From an uncultured Alphaproteobacteria bacterium (GTDB lineage Bacteria > Pseudomonadota > Alphaproteobacteria > Rhizobiales > Ancalomicrobiaceae), in assembly GCA_937864925.1 (NCBI GenBank), contig CALMFH010000196.1:1-47524 (forward strand): a stretch of 47,524 nt of DNA, in the 5' to 3' direction. Below the pieces are notes generated by a model. That model saw nothing but the letters and a program-made list of their open reading frames with translations. It was not told the origin of the DNA and did no database searches. Position numbers and translations under genes: made by a program. Positions 1 through 8,244 of the stretch are shown piece after piece. The first letter of the stretch is position 1. Each line of letters begins with the position of its first letter.

Positions 1-858
1 TCGCCCTCGCAGCGCATCTGGGGCTACGAGACGCCGGACGGCTCGTTCGCGCAGTTCTGCCGGGTGCAGGCGCGTCAGCTGCTGCCGCGTCCGCAGCACC
101 TGACCTGGGAGGAATCGGCCTCCTACATGCTGACGCTGGCGACCGCCTATCGCATGCTGTTCGGACACAATCCGCACCAGCTGAAGCCGTCGCAGAACGT
201 GCTGATCTGGGGCGCCTCGGGCGGTCTCGGCGTGTTCGGCATCCAGCTGACCGCGGCGGCCGGCGCCAACGCCATCGGCGTCATCTCCGACGAGACCAAG
301 CGCGACTACGTGCTGAGCCTCGGCGCGCGCGGCGTCATCAACCGCAAGGACTTCGACTGCTGGGGCCAGCTGCCGAAGGTGGGCTCGCCCGAATACGACA
401 AGTGGTTCGGCGAGGTGCGCAAGTTCGGCAAGGCGATCTGGGACATCACCGGCAAGGGCAACAACGTCGACATGGTGTTCGAGCACCCCGGCGAGTCGAC
501 CTTCCCGACCTCGACCTTCGTGGTCAAGCGTGGCGGCATGGTGGTGTTCTGCGCCGGCACCTCCGGCTTCAACATCACCTTCGACGCGCGTTACGTCTGG
601 ATGCACCAGAAGCGCATCCAGGGCTCGCACTTCGCCCACCTGAAGCAGGCGGCGGCGGCCAACAAGTTCGTCCTCGACCGCCGCGTCGAGCCGTGCATGT
701 CGGAAGTCTTCGAGTGGAAGGACATTCCGAAGGCCCATACCAAGATGTGGAAGAACGAGCACAAGCCCGGCAACATGGCGGTGCTGGTGTGCTCGCCCAG
801 GCTCGGGCTGACCACCTTCGAAGACGTGCTCGAGGCCTCGGCCGAAATGAAGGCGTGA
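1..858 (+). CDS. ccr: Crotonyl-CoA carboxylase/reductase, 3' part (5' end outside window)
   Basis: The frame is open from base 1 (SPSQRIWGYETPDG...) and ends at TGA 856-858, so only the C-terminal ~285 residues are present. It belongs to the medium-chain dehydrogenase/reductase superfamily. A Rossmann NADPH-binding loop (WGASGGLGVFGIQ) lies near residues 70-82, followed by the Ccr-typical stretches FEHPGESTFPTS and GTSGFNITFDARYVW. Known role of the family: NADPH-dependent reductive carboxylation of crotonyl-CoA to ethylmalonyl-CoA, the defining step of the ethylmalonyl-CoA pathway for C2 assimilation. Full-length family members are about 430 residues, so roughly a third is missing upstream. 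The next gene is convergent, with hairpins in between. Confidence 0.93.
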   Translation, partial: SPSQRIWGYETPDGSFAQFCRVQARQLLPRPQHLTWEESASYMLTLATAYRMLFGHNPHQLKPSQNVLIWGASGGLGVFGIQLTAAAGANAIGVISDETKRDYVLSLGARGVINRKDFDCWGQLPKVGSPEYDKWFGEVRKFGKAIWDITGKGNNVDMVFEHPGESTFPTSTFVVKRGGMVVFCAGTSGFNITFDARYVWMHQKRIQGSHFAHLKQAAAANKFVLDRRVEPCMSEVFEWKDIPKAHTKMWKNEHKPGNMAVLVCSPRLGLTTFEDVLEASAEMKA

Positions 859-907
859 GGTCGGCGGTGGAGCGGGGACCCGCTCCGCACGATCATCGAA
901 ACGACGA

Positions 908-941
908 GACGGCGATCCGTGGGAAACCGCGGGTCGCCGTC
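908..941. terminator. Hairpin between convergent ccr and yihY-like genes
   Basis: An imperfect inverted repeat has outer arms GACGGCGA/TCGCCGTC, inner CCG/CGG and GG/CC, and a GAAA loop. It is followed by a short TTT at 945-947. A smaller hairpin (GGAGCGGG/CCCGCTCC) sits just upstream at 869-886. The position between convergent stops fits bidirectional termination, but there is no strong U-tract. Confidence 0.5.
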
Positions 942-985
942 GGCGTTTCGGCCGGCCGGTTCGGGATCGCGCAGGCGAGGGGTGG

Positions 986-1900
986 TCAATGCTCCGGCGG
1001 TCGACCTTCGCGCCAGATCTCCAGCGAGTGGTTGATCTCGGCGCCGAAGAGGAAGATAAGGCCGATGATGTAGAAGAACAGCATCGAGGCGATTGCGCCG
1101 CCGAGGCCGGCGTAGGTCTTGGCGTAGCCGGAGAAGTGCGAGAGGTACCAGGAGAAGACCAGGCCGGCGACGAACCACAGCGTCGCCGTCACCAGCACGC
1201 CGGGCAGGATACCCTTCAACGTCTGGCGGCGGGCGGGAAGCCAGAGATGGGCCGAGGCGAGGAAGAGGAAGACGCCGAGGGTGAAGAACAGCAGCGGCAG
1301 GCGGTTGAAATAGGACCAGTAGGGGGCGAGGTCGGGGGCGTGCGGGATGACGAAGGCCCACACCACCGGCAGCACCACGACGAGGAAGCCGAGGCCGAGG
1401 ATGACCACCCCGCCGATCAGCATGAAGAAGGTGCCCTCGAGGCGGCGGATGAGGAAGTGGCGGTCGTCGTAGGAGCGGTAGGCGTAGTTGAGGCCCATGC
1501 GCAGGCTCTCGACCAGACCGGTGACGATGACGACGAGCAGGATGGCGCCGACGGTGAGCACGCTGCTCTGCGAGGTGGCGAGCACCGCCGAGATCTCGGG
1601 CCGGAGGATGTCGGCGACCTGTTCCGGCAACACCGAGAAGATGCCGCCGGTGCCCTGCTGTGCGGCGGCGGCGAGTTCCGATCCGCCCCAGTAGCCGGCG
1701 AGACCGGTGACCAGGATCATGAACGGGAACATCGAGAAGAGGATGGCGAAGGCGATGTTGGAGGCGTGCGCGAAGGATTCGTTGCGAAGCAGGCCCCAGT
1801 AGAAGGCCTCCCAGACGATGTGTCCGAGGGCTCCGATCCCGAGCCGTCGGTCGGTTCCCGTCGGAGTTTCGTGGGTGTCGGCGGTCTCGGTCTCGGCCAT
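986..1900 (-). CDS. YihY/virulence factor BrkB family membrane protein
   Basis: This 304-residue integral membrane protein has about six hydrophobic segments. The family signature near the N-terminus is present (NESFAHASNIAFAILFSMFPF, the conserved 'ASNIAFA..FS.FPF' region), as is the C-terminal GGAIASMLFFYIIGLIFLFGAEIN block. E. coli YihY is of similar length (about 290 residues). The start was set at ATG 1898-1900 (MAETETADTHETP); longer readings of the frame run antisense into the channel gene and have no family similarity. The family was once labelled RNase BN, which is incorrect; its molecular role is unclear. The gene diverges from the mechanosensitive channel gene, about 230 bp away. 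Confidence 0.88.
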   Translation of the reverse strand: MAETETADTHETPTGTDRRLGIGALGHIVWEAFYWGLLRNESFAHASNIAFAILFSMFPFMILVTGLAGYWGGSELAAAAQQGTGGIFSVLPEQVADILRPEISAVLATSQSSVLTVGAILLVVIVTGLVESLRMGLNYAYRSYDDRHFLIRRLEGTFFMLIGGVVILGLGFLVVVLPVVWAFVIPHAPDLAPYWSYFNRLPLLFFTLGVFLFLASAHLWLPARRQTLKGILPGVLVTATLWFVAGLVFSWYLSHFSGYAKTYAGLGGAIASMLFFYIIGLIFLFGAEINHSLEIWREGRPPEH

Positions 1901-2132
1901 GGCGCGGAAGATAGGCGCCCGCGTCCTCCGACACAATCGTCTCGGCGCGGCTTCCGTGCTCCCCGGCCTCGCCTCTTCGTCGATAGGTGTCGACCCGAAG
2001 GGGAGCGCCGGCGAGAATGCTGGCGGCGACTCGGGTTTTGCCGCATTCTGATCGCAGGGAAGCGATCGCGGACGGTTCGGCCGATCCGCGCCTCTCGCCC
2101 CGTCTCCCGTCATCGGCATCGGATCGACCGCC

Positions 2133-4805
2133 TTGATCAACTCGTCCGTCCGCGCGTTCCTCGCCCTCGTCTTCGTCGTCGCCCTGTCGACGGCCGAGAC
2201 ATCGCTCGCCCAGGAGACGGCGCCGAGGACCGAGGAGGCGGCGAAGCCGGCGACCGCACCGGCGCAGACGGCGGCACCGTCGCCGATCCCGGCCGCATCC
2301 GGTCCCGCCACGGCCCCGCCGTCGCCGACACCCCCCGCCGCGGCCTCGACCCCGGCGCCCTCCGCACGCCCGGCGACGGCGAGCGACCCGGCCCAACCGC
2401 CACGACCGAAGCCGGCACCGGCGAAGCCCGACGAGGTGCAGCAGAAGCTCGATGCCTGGAAGGTCGAGGTCGAACAGATCGCCGCCGGCATCCAACGCGA
2501 GGGCCAGACCGATCGCCATCTCGCCGAGATGCGTGAACGGGCCGAACGTCTGCGCGAGGCCGCCGCCGACCTGATCGCCGTCGAGAGCCCGCGTCAGGCG
2601 GCCTTCGAGGCGCGGCTGAAACAACTGGGACCGGCACCCCAGGCCAAGGACGACGAACCGGCGCCGGTCGAATCGGATGCGGTCAAGACGGAGCGCGAAG
2701 AACAGCAGAAGCTGCTCGCCGAGGCGCAGGGGCGCATCAAACAGGCGCAACTCCTCGACCTGCGCGCCGAAGAGATCGTCCGCACCATCGCCGAACGGCG
2801 GCGTGATCGCTTCACCCAGGAGATGGTCGAACGCTCGCGCTCGGTGTTCGACCCGACGCTGTGGGTCGAGGCCCTGCAGTCGCTGCCCGGCACCTTCAAC
2901 AGCCTGCGCTATCTCATCGCCGACTGGGCGAGCCTGTTGGCATCGCGCGGGCTCGAGACGGCGCTCGCCGTCGGTTCGGTGGTGGTGGTACTGGTGGTGG
3001 CGCTGTTCGCGATGCGGCGGCGGCTCACCCTCTTCACCGAACGCGATCCCGAGATCGCCGAGCCGCCACGGTTGCGCAAGGCGGCGGTCGCGGCCGCTAT
3101 CGTCGCCCTCAACGTCGCGGTCCCGGTCGCGGGCCTCTTCGGCGTGGCGCGCGCGCTCGAGGTCTTCGACCTCAATCCGGATCGCATCTCGCAGTTCCTC
3201 GATGCGCTGATCCTCGGCGTGGGGGCGGCGGCGGCGGTCTACGGCGTGGCGCTGGCACTGTTCGCGCCGGCCAAGCCGAGTTGGCGGATGGTGCCGGTCG
3301 GCGACGTCACGGCGTCGCGAATCGTCGGCCTGTCGGTGGTGTTGGCGGTGACCCACGGCCTCGGCGTCGCCGTGGCGCGGCTGATGAACGTGGTGGCGGC
3401 GCCGGTCGCCGAGGTGATCGCCTATGCCGGCCTGTTCGCGATCGTCGACGCGGGTATCGTCATGGCGGCTCTCAAGGCGGCGGCGCGGTCGCTGACCGGC
3501 GACGAAGCGCCGGCGGCGGAGGCGAATGCGGCCGAGAGCGGACGCAGCGTCCTGTGGCGCTGGATCGTACCCTTCGGCTGGATGGTGGCGATTGCCGCGG
3601 TGGTGGCGGCGCTCGGCGGCTGGGTGGCGCTCGCCTCGTTCCTCACCACCCAGATGGTGCGCATCGCCTTCCTGCTCGGCGCCCTCTACATCCTCCTGGA
3701 ACTCGCCGACGAAGCGATCCTGTCGACCTTCCACGAGACCACCCGGGTCGGGGCGATGTTGACCCGGTCGATGGGGCTCGGCCGTGAGCGGGTCGAACAG
3801 ATCGGCGTGGTGTTGTCCGGAGCGGTGCGGCTGCTGCTCATCGCTCTCGCCGTGCTCCTGATGCTGACGCCGATCGGGGTGTCGTCGCAGGACGTGGTGG
3901 CCGACGCCCGCTCGGCGTTCTTCGGCTTCAAGATCGGCGGCTTCACCTTCTCGCTCGCCACCATCCTCAGCGGTATCGCCTTCCTGGTTCTCGGTATCGC
4001 GGTGACGCGCGCCGTGCAGGGTTGGCTCGACGAGCGCTTCCTGCCGCGCACCCGGCTCGACGTCGGCCTGAAGAACTCGATCCGCACCGCCTTCGGCTAT
4101 GTCGGCTATCTGCTCGCGGCGATGTTGGCCTTCTCGGTGGTCGGCCTCGATCTCCGCAATCTCGCCATCGTCGCCGGTGCGCTTTCGGTCGGTATCGGTT
4201 TCGGCCTGCAGTCGATCGTCAACAACTTCGTCTCGGGCCTGATCCTGCTCGCCGAACGGCCGATCAAGGCCGGTGATCTGGTCGAGATCGGCACCGAGAA
4301 GGGCTTCGTGCGCAAGATCAACGTGCGCTCCACCGAGATCGAGACCTTCGACCGGGCGTCGCTGATCGTGCCCAACTCGACGCTCATTTCCGGCAACGTC
4401 AAGAACTGGATGCACCGCGATCTCACCGGACGCTGTGTCGTCAACGTCGGCGTCGCCTACGGCGCCGATCCGGAACGGGTCCGCCGGGTGCTGCTCGATT
4501 GCGCCGCGGCCCACGACAAGGTCCTGGGCTTCCCGGCGCCGTCGGCCTATTTCGTCAACTTCGGCGACAGCGCCCTCGAATTCCGCCTGGTCTGCACGGT
4601 GGGCAATGTCACCGACGCCTTCGCGGTGGAGAGCGATCTGCGTTTCGCCATCGTGGCGAAGCTCGCGGAAGCGGGGATCGACATTCCCTATGCCCAACGC
4701 GACGTCCACATTCGCCAGCTCGACGACCTGCGTGGGTTGATGGACGTGGTCCTCGGGCTGAAATCGGCGACGGGTCCGTCGCGTACGCCGCGTGGCGAGA
4801 GCTGA
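2133..4805 (+). CDS. Large MscS-family mechanosensitive ion channel (DUF3772-type)
   Basis: The protein has 890 residues. Residues 1-27 form a Sec signal peptide. Residues ~28-100 are a Pro/Ala-rich linker and ~100-235 a charged, probably coiled-coil periplasmic region. About ten transmembrane segments follow. The MscS pore/beta domain lies near residues 680-720 (VGIGFGLQSIVNNFVSG, then LLAERPIKAGDLVEIG), with the cytoplasmic alpha/beta end after it (VPNSTLISGNVKNW). It resembles the large MscK/YbiO-like channels that release solutes on hypo-osmotic shock. TTG at 2133 is the only start I can see that leaves a plausible signal peptide, and no clear Shine-Dalgarno sequence is visible. The lipoprotein gene follows 46 bp downstream. 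Confidence 0.88.
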   Translation: MINSSVRAFLALVFVVALSTAETSLAQETAPRTEEAAKPATAPAQTAAPSPIPAASGPATAPPSPTPPAAASTPAPSARPATASDPAQPPRPKPAPAKPDEVQQKLDAWKVEVEQIAAGIQREGQTDRHLAEMRERAERLREAAADLIAVESPRQAAFEARLKQLGPAPQAKDDEPAPVESDAVKTEREEQQKLLAEAQGRIKQAQLLDLRAEEIVRTIAERRRDRFTQEMVERSRSVFDPTLWVEALQSLPGTFNSLRYLIADWASLLASRGLETALAVGSVVVVLVVALFAMRRRLTLFTERDPEIAEPPRLRKAAVAAAIVALNVAVPVAGLFGVARALEVFDLNPDRISQFLDALILGVGAAAAVYGVALALFAPAKPSWRMVPVGDVTASRIVGLSVVLAVTHGLGVAVARLMNVVAAPVAEVIAYAGLFAIVDAGIVMAALKAAARSLTGDEAPAAEANAAESGRSVLWRWIVPFGWMVAIAAVVAALGGWVALASFLTTQMVRIAFLLGALYILLELADEAILSTFHETTRVGAMLTRSMGLGRERVEQIGVVLSGAVRLLLIALAVLLMLTPIGVSSQDVVADARSAFFGFKIGGFTFSLATILSGIAFLVLGIAVTRAVQGWLDERFLPRTRLDVGLKNSIRTAFGYVGYLLAAMLAFSVVGLDLRNLAIVAGALSVGIGFGLQSIVNNFVSGLILLAERPIKAGDLVEIGTEKGFVRKINVRSTEIETFDRASLIVPNSTLISGNVKNWMHRDLTGRCVVNVGVAYGADPERVRRVLLDCAAAHDKVLGFPAPSAYFVNFGDSALEFRLVCTVGNVTDAFAVESDLRFAIVAKLAEAGIDIPYAQRDVHIRQLDDLRGLMDVVLGLKSATGPSRTPRGES

Positions 4806-4851
4806 TCGACCCCACGTCCTTCCTGCCGTTTCCGTCGTCCTCGGAGTTCAG

Positions 4852-5367
4852 ATGTCGCCCTGTCGCTTCGCCCGCCGTACCGCCCTGCTCGCCCTCGTCG
4901 CCGCCCTTGCCGCCTGTTCGCGCGGGCCGGTACCGGAGAGCCGGCCGGCTTTCTATCAACGGCTCGATCAGACCGGTGGGGCGGTCGATCCGGCCTCGTC
5001 CCTGTCGATGATCAACCTCTACCGTTCCAACAAGGGGGCGGCGCCGCTCGTCTGGGATCCGGCACTGGCGCGCGTCGCCCAGGGTCAGGCCGACCGCATG
5101 GCGGCAGCCGACAAGGTGCACTCGGTCGAAGAGGCGCGGCTCGCCGCCGATCTCGCCGCCGCCGGCATCTCCCACAAGAGCTTCCTCGCCAATTTCTCCG
5201 CCGGCTACCGGACCTTCGCCGAGGCTTTCTCGGGCTGGCGCGAATCGAAGACCCACGAGGCGACCATGGCGGCGCCGCGGGCGACGCGGATCGGGCTCGC
5301 CACGGCGCAGGCGCCGCAGTCGAAGTACAAGATCTTCTGGACACTGGTGGTGGTCGAGCCGAAGTGA
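4852..5367 (+). CDS. CAP/SCP-domain lipoprotein
   Basis: This 171-residue protein has a lipoprotein signal (LALVAALAAC, lipobox LAAC at residues ~19-22), so it is probably an outer-membrane or periplasmic lipoprotein. The mature part carries the SCP/PR-1 (CAP) pattern: SMINLYRSNKGAAPLVWDPALARVAQGQADRMA, then DKVHSVEE. ATG 4852 was chosen because it places the signal peptide correctly; an upstream in-frame ATG at 4792 overlaps the channel gene and would bury it. CAP proteins of bacteria have few known functions. The gene probably shares a transcript with the channel gene. Confidence 0.82.
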   Translation: MSPCRFARRTALLALVAALAACSRGPVPESRPAFYQRLDQTGGAVDPASSLSMINLYRSNKGAAPLVWDPALARVAQGQADRMAAADKVHSVEEARLAADLAAAGISHKSFLANFSAGYRTFAEAFSGWRESKTHEATMAAPRATRIGLATAQAPQSKYKIFWTLVVVEPK

Positions 5368-5405
5368 GGTCGGCGCGCCGGCCCGAGGGCCGAAGGCCCG
5401 GCGGT

Positions 5406-5424
5406 CGCCGACGCGACGTCGGCG
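5406..5424 (+). terminator. Possible terminator after the lipoprotein gene
   Basis: A perfect 8-bp stem (CGCCGACG/CGTCGGCG) with a 3-nt loop lies 38 bp after the stop codon and upstream of the tRNA-Val promoter. There is no adjacent U-tract, so termination is inferred from position only. Confidence 0.35.
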
Positions 5425-5442
5425 GACGGCCGCCTTTGCGGC

Positions 5443-5471
5443 TTGACGAAGCCGGTTCCGCCCCCTTATAT
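5443..5471 (+). promoter_or_regulatory. Sigma-70-type promoter of tRNA-Val
   Basis: A -35 box TTGACG (5443-5448) and a -10 box TTATAT (5466-5471) are separated by 17 bp. This predicts transcription starting about 12 bp before the mature tRNA. Confidence 0.7.
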
Positions 5472-5489
5472 CGCCCGGTCTCGTGAGGC

Positions 5490-5564
5490 GGGCGCGTAGC
5501 TCAGCGGGAGAGCACTTCGTTCACACCGAAGGGGTCACAGGTTCGATCCCTGTCGCGCCCACCA
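5490..5564 (+). tRNA. tRNA-Val(CAC)
   Basis: A full cloverleaf can be drawn by hand. The acceptor stem is GGGCGCG/CGCGCCC, the D stem GCTC/GAGC, the anticodon stem CTTCG/CGAAG with loop TTCACAC (anticodon CAC, reading GUG), and the T stem ACAGG/CCTGT with loop TTCGATC. The discriminator is A and CCA is encoded at 5562-5564. GUG is one of the abundant valine codons expected in such a GC-rich genome. Confidence 0.97.
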
Positions 5565-5775
5565 TTCCTTCTCGATCGGTCCCTCGGGCAAGCGGATCGG
5601 CGCCGTCGCCGGATCGGGCGTGCGTCGTGGTGGGCCACGATCGGGTCGCCGCCGGCGTCGAAGAGCGCGTCGGTTCGATCGCCGATCCATCCTGTTGCCG
5701 TCCGGGCGAAGGCGGGGCATTGTCGTCGCGTTCAAGGGGGAAACGCCTTTCGACCGTAACAGCGGCGGGGGCGAA

Positions 5776-6135
5776 ATGCGGAACGGCGCGATGCGGACCA
5801 GGAACATCGTCATCGCCGCGATCATCGGATCGGTGGCGCTCATCGAAGTCCATCATTTCACCAAGCAGTTCGCGACGCCCGACGTCGACGACGAGACCGC
5901 CTGGGTGGTGACCCACAAGGGGCGCGACCTCGATCGGCTGTTCGTCGAGGCGCTGATCTCGCGCTACGAGGACACGCTGGTGCTGGCCGAGGCCGAGCGC
6001 CAGCGCGGTCACAATCCCGAGCTGCGCAAGCTCGCCGCCGCTCTGTTGGAGAGTCGACGCAAGGATCTCGATGCGCTGCGGCGCTTCGACACCGCCGACA
6101 GCGGCATACCGGCGAGCAGCTCAGGGGCGCGCTGA
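5776..6135 (+). CDS. Small membrane-anchored protein, DUF305-like
   Basis: This 119-residue protein has an N-terminal membrane anchor (RNIVIAAIIGSVALIEVHHF, residues ~8-27). A helical region follows (FVEALISRYEDTLVLAEAER, then NPELRKLAAALLESRRKDLD) whose spacing recalls DUF305/ferritin-like four-helix proteins. The metal-ligand His pairs of DUF305 are not obvious, so the family call is tentative. ATG 5776 follows a G-rich stretch; ATG 5791 is an alternative start. The TGA stop coincides with the first bases of the palindromic repeat element at 6135-6262. Confidence 0.6.
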   Translation: MRNGAMRTRNIVIAAIIGSVALIEVHHFTKQFATPDVDDETAWVVTHKGRDLDRLFVEALISRYEDTLVLAEAERQRGHNPELRKLAAALLESRRKDLDALRRFDTADSGIPASSSGAR

Positions 6136-6262
6136 TACCGGGCTGATGAAATTCGGACTCGTCCGAACTCCAAGAGCGTTACGGCCCGACCGGCCGGCGC
6201 CCGTTCGGGCTCGCCTTCGTTCACGAAGTTTCGAACAGGTCGAAACTTCGTGAACTCGGTAT
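6135..6262. repeat. 128-bp palindromic repeat element, copy 1 (inverted relative to copy 2)
   Basis: Read on the minus strand, this is about 94% identical (8 differences in 128) to the element at 44655-44782. Ends are imperfect terminal inverted repeats starting ATACC. It contains a 16-bp perfect stem (GTTCACGAAGTTTCGA and its complement) around a 5-nt loop, a GCCCG/CGGGC hairpin, a CGGCC/GGCCG hairpin and, at the other end, an eroded second long hairpin. It codes for nothing and looks like a MITE or REP/BIME-type repeat. Its first base is the last base of the upstream gene's TGA stop. Confidence 0.85.
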
Positions 6263-6319
6263 GAGACGCGAATCGCCGGTCGCCGACGGTGGGATGTGTC
6301 ACCGGCCGCGGCCGGAAGG

Positions 6320-7888
6320 TCAGTCGAGCCGCGGATAGTCGGTGATGTGACGGATGGACCGATAGAGCGGCGCCAGCCGCGGGTAGAGTTTGACGTAGAC
6401 CTCGCGGAACAGCCGGTCGTAGAGCCGCGCAGCGTCGAGCCGCGGCTCGAACAGCTTGCCGGGGCGGCTCATGTGGCGTTGCGCGGTGGCGTGATCGGGG
6501 TAGAAGCCGGCACCGACCGCGGCGTTGATCGCCGCGCCGAGGCCCGAGGCCTCCCAGGTGTGCGGCCGCTCGGCCGGAAGGCCGAAGACGTCGGCGGTGA
6601 TCTGCATGATGGCGTCGGACTGCGAGCCGCCGCCGGTGACGCGCAGCCGACGGATCGGCACACCATTGCGCCGCTCGAGCCGCACCGCCGCCTCGCGCAG
6701 CGCATAGGCGATGCCCTCGATGATGGCGCGGTACATGTGGGCACGCTCGTGTACCCCGCCGAAACCGATCATCGCGCCCTTGGCCTCGGGGCCGGGGATC
6801 TTGACGCCCGGATTCCAGAAGGGTTGCAACATCAGACCCAGGTTGCCGGCCGGGGTCGCCTCCAGCATCCGCTCGAACAGCACCTCCGGCGCCACGCCCT
6901 GGCTCTCCGCCTCGATCACCTCGCGGGCGGCGAACTGTTCCTTGAACCAGTTCACCATCCAGTAGCCGCGCTGGACCATGAGTTCGCTGTTGAAGCGACC
7001 CGGCGCGGCGGCAGGGAAGGGAGGGATGAAGGGAATCGGCTCGACGTAGCGGTCGTTGCAGGTGTTGATGGTGGCGGTGGTACCGTAGCCGAGCACGGCG
7101 GTGTCCGGGGTCCAGGCGCCGGCGGCGAGCACCTCGCAGGCCTTGTCGGCGGCGGCGGCACAGACCGGCAGACCCTCCGGGATGCCGGTCTCCTCCGCCG
7201 CACGTGCCGTGACCAGACCCATGGCGTGGCCGCAGGGTACGAGATCCGGCAGCATCTCACGGCGGAGGGTCACCAGCTTCCATTTGAAATGATGGCGCCC
7301 GGCCCAATTCTCGCGCTTGGCGTCGAAGGGGACGTAGCCGACCTGGGAGCCGACCGAGTCGCGGATGTGGCCGGTGAGCTTGAGGTTGTACCAGCCGGAG
7401 AGGAAGAGGAAGTGGCGGGTGCGCCGCCAGACCTCCGGTTCGTCGACGGCGAGCCAGTTGCACTCGGCCTTGGATTGGACGAAGTGGACGGTGCGGCGCT
7501 GGCGGGTGATCCTGAGCCCGGCCTCCAGCCACAGCGGCAGCGGCCGGTGATGCGGGGTGCGGCGCTGATCGAGCCAGATGATCGCCGGACGCAGCGGTTC
7601 GCGATCGGCGCCGAGGGGCACCACCACGGCGCGTTGGGTGGTCACCGCCATGGCGGCGACCCGCGGCCGGAGATCGGGATGGGCGCGCCACAGTTCGCGG
7701 GTGGCGTGGCAGAGATTGGCCCAGAAGTAGTCGCAGTCCTGCTCGGCCCAGCCCGGATGGCGGGCGTAATAGGGGGTGATGTGAACCTGTGACTTGGCGA
7801 CGAGTTCGCCGGCGCGGTCGAAGATCATGGCACGGACGCTCTGCGTCCCCTGATCGATGGCGAGCAACAGGTCCTTGGTCTCGCTCAT
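6320..7888 (-). CDS. FGGY-family carbohydrate kinase
   Basis: This is a 522-residue ATP-dependent sugar or polyol kinase of the xylulokinase/glycerokinase superfamily. The N-terminal phosphate-binding motif AIDQGTQSVRAMIFDRAG is at residues ~10-27, followed by AMAVTTQRA and IIWLDQR. The C-terminal FGGY signature region is RRLRVTGGGSQSDAIMQITADV, and EASGLGAAINAAVGAG follows. The length is normal. No transporter, isomerase or regulator for a specific sugar lies next to it, so the substrate cannot be read from context. It is convergent with the small DUF305-like gene and divergent from the ECF sigma operon, sharing a 356-bp intergenic region. Confidence 0.88.
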   Translation of the reverse strand: MSETKDLLLAIDQGTQSVRAMIFDRAGELVAKSQVHITPYYARHPGWAEQDCDYFWANLCHATRELWRAHPDLRPRVAAMAVTTQRAVVVPLGADREPLRPAIIWLDQRRTPHHRPLPLWLEAGLRITRQRRTVHFVQSKAECNWLAVDEPEVWRRTRHFLFLSGWYNLKLTGHIRDSVGSQVGYVPFDAKRENWAGRHHFKWKLVTLRREMLPDLVPCGHAMGLVTARAAEETGIPEGLPVCAAAADKACEVLAAGAWTPDTAVLGYGTTATINTCNDRYVEPIPFIPPFPAAAPGRFNSELMVQRGYWMVNWFKEQFAAREVIEAESQGVAPEVLFERMLEATPAGNLGLMLQPFWNPGVKIPGPEAKGAMIGFGGVHERAHMYRAIIEGIAYALREAAVRLERRNGVPIRRLRVTGGGSQSDAIMQITADVFGLPAERPHTWEASGLGAAINAAVGAGFYPDHATAQRHMSRPGKLFEPRLDAARLYDRLFREVYVKLYPRLAPLYRSIRHITDYPRLD

Positions 7889-8244
7889 GCCGCCTTCCCC
7901 CGGTGGCCGGCCCGATCCCCGCGGTCGGCGAGGCCGCCGGACCGGCGCGCTCCGGCCGTGTTCGGCTCGGGTCGGCGCGTCGCCATCCTCGACGATCTCG
8001 GCGCATCACGCCAGTTCCTTCGCCGTCGAAGACGGGCGGGCGGCGGCGGCGCGTGTCCGCGGTCGCCGTGAATTTTTCGGCTCGCCAGGACGGCGTCGAT
8101 CGACCTATCGTTCGGGATGGAAAGTGCGGGCGAGCCGGACGGAGACGGCGGGCCGTTCTTCCGGGTGAGAAATTTCACGATCGACATTGAACCACTTCTC
8201 GAGCCGCCGCGACACATGGTCGAACGGCCGGTACGGACCCGGGC
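7889..8244. other. Divergent intergenic region (kinase / ECF operon)
   Basis: This 356-bp stretch has no gene I can support. It holds the putative ECF promoter (8188-8214) and, just upstream, an AT-rich near-palindrome GTGAGAAATTTCAC (8165-8178) that could be an operator. No clear promoter for the kinase was recognised. Confidence 0.5.
8188..8214 (+). promoter_or_regulatory. Putative autoregulated ECF promoter
   Basis: TGAACC (8188-8193), 15 nt, then GCGACA (8209-8214), followed one base later by ATGG. The same two boxes with identical spacing occur upstream of both duplicated exported-protein genes (11359-11385 and 11849-11875). ECF sigma factors commonly recognise a -35 containing GAAC and transcribe their own gene. 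The box assignment is inferred from this sharing. Confidence 0.55.

Noticed and set aside
591-4709. Very long minus-strand open frame (over 1,300 codons) across ccr, yihY-like and the channel gene
   Set aside because: Its peptide is dominated by Arg/His/Asp/Gly runs with no domain. It is the antisense shadow of GC-rich codons; the overlapping frames carry clear protein families.
4792-4851. Earlier in-frame ATG for the CAP lipoprotein
   Set aside because: It overlaps the channel gene's end and would put about 20 residues before the signal peptide. ATG 4852 gives a proper lipoprotein signal.
5490-5775. Integrated element downstream of tRNA-Val
   Set aside because: No integrase, no partial tRNA duplicate as attachment site and no composition change. 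The same holds for tRNA-Leu at 28216-28301.
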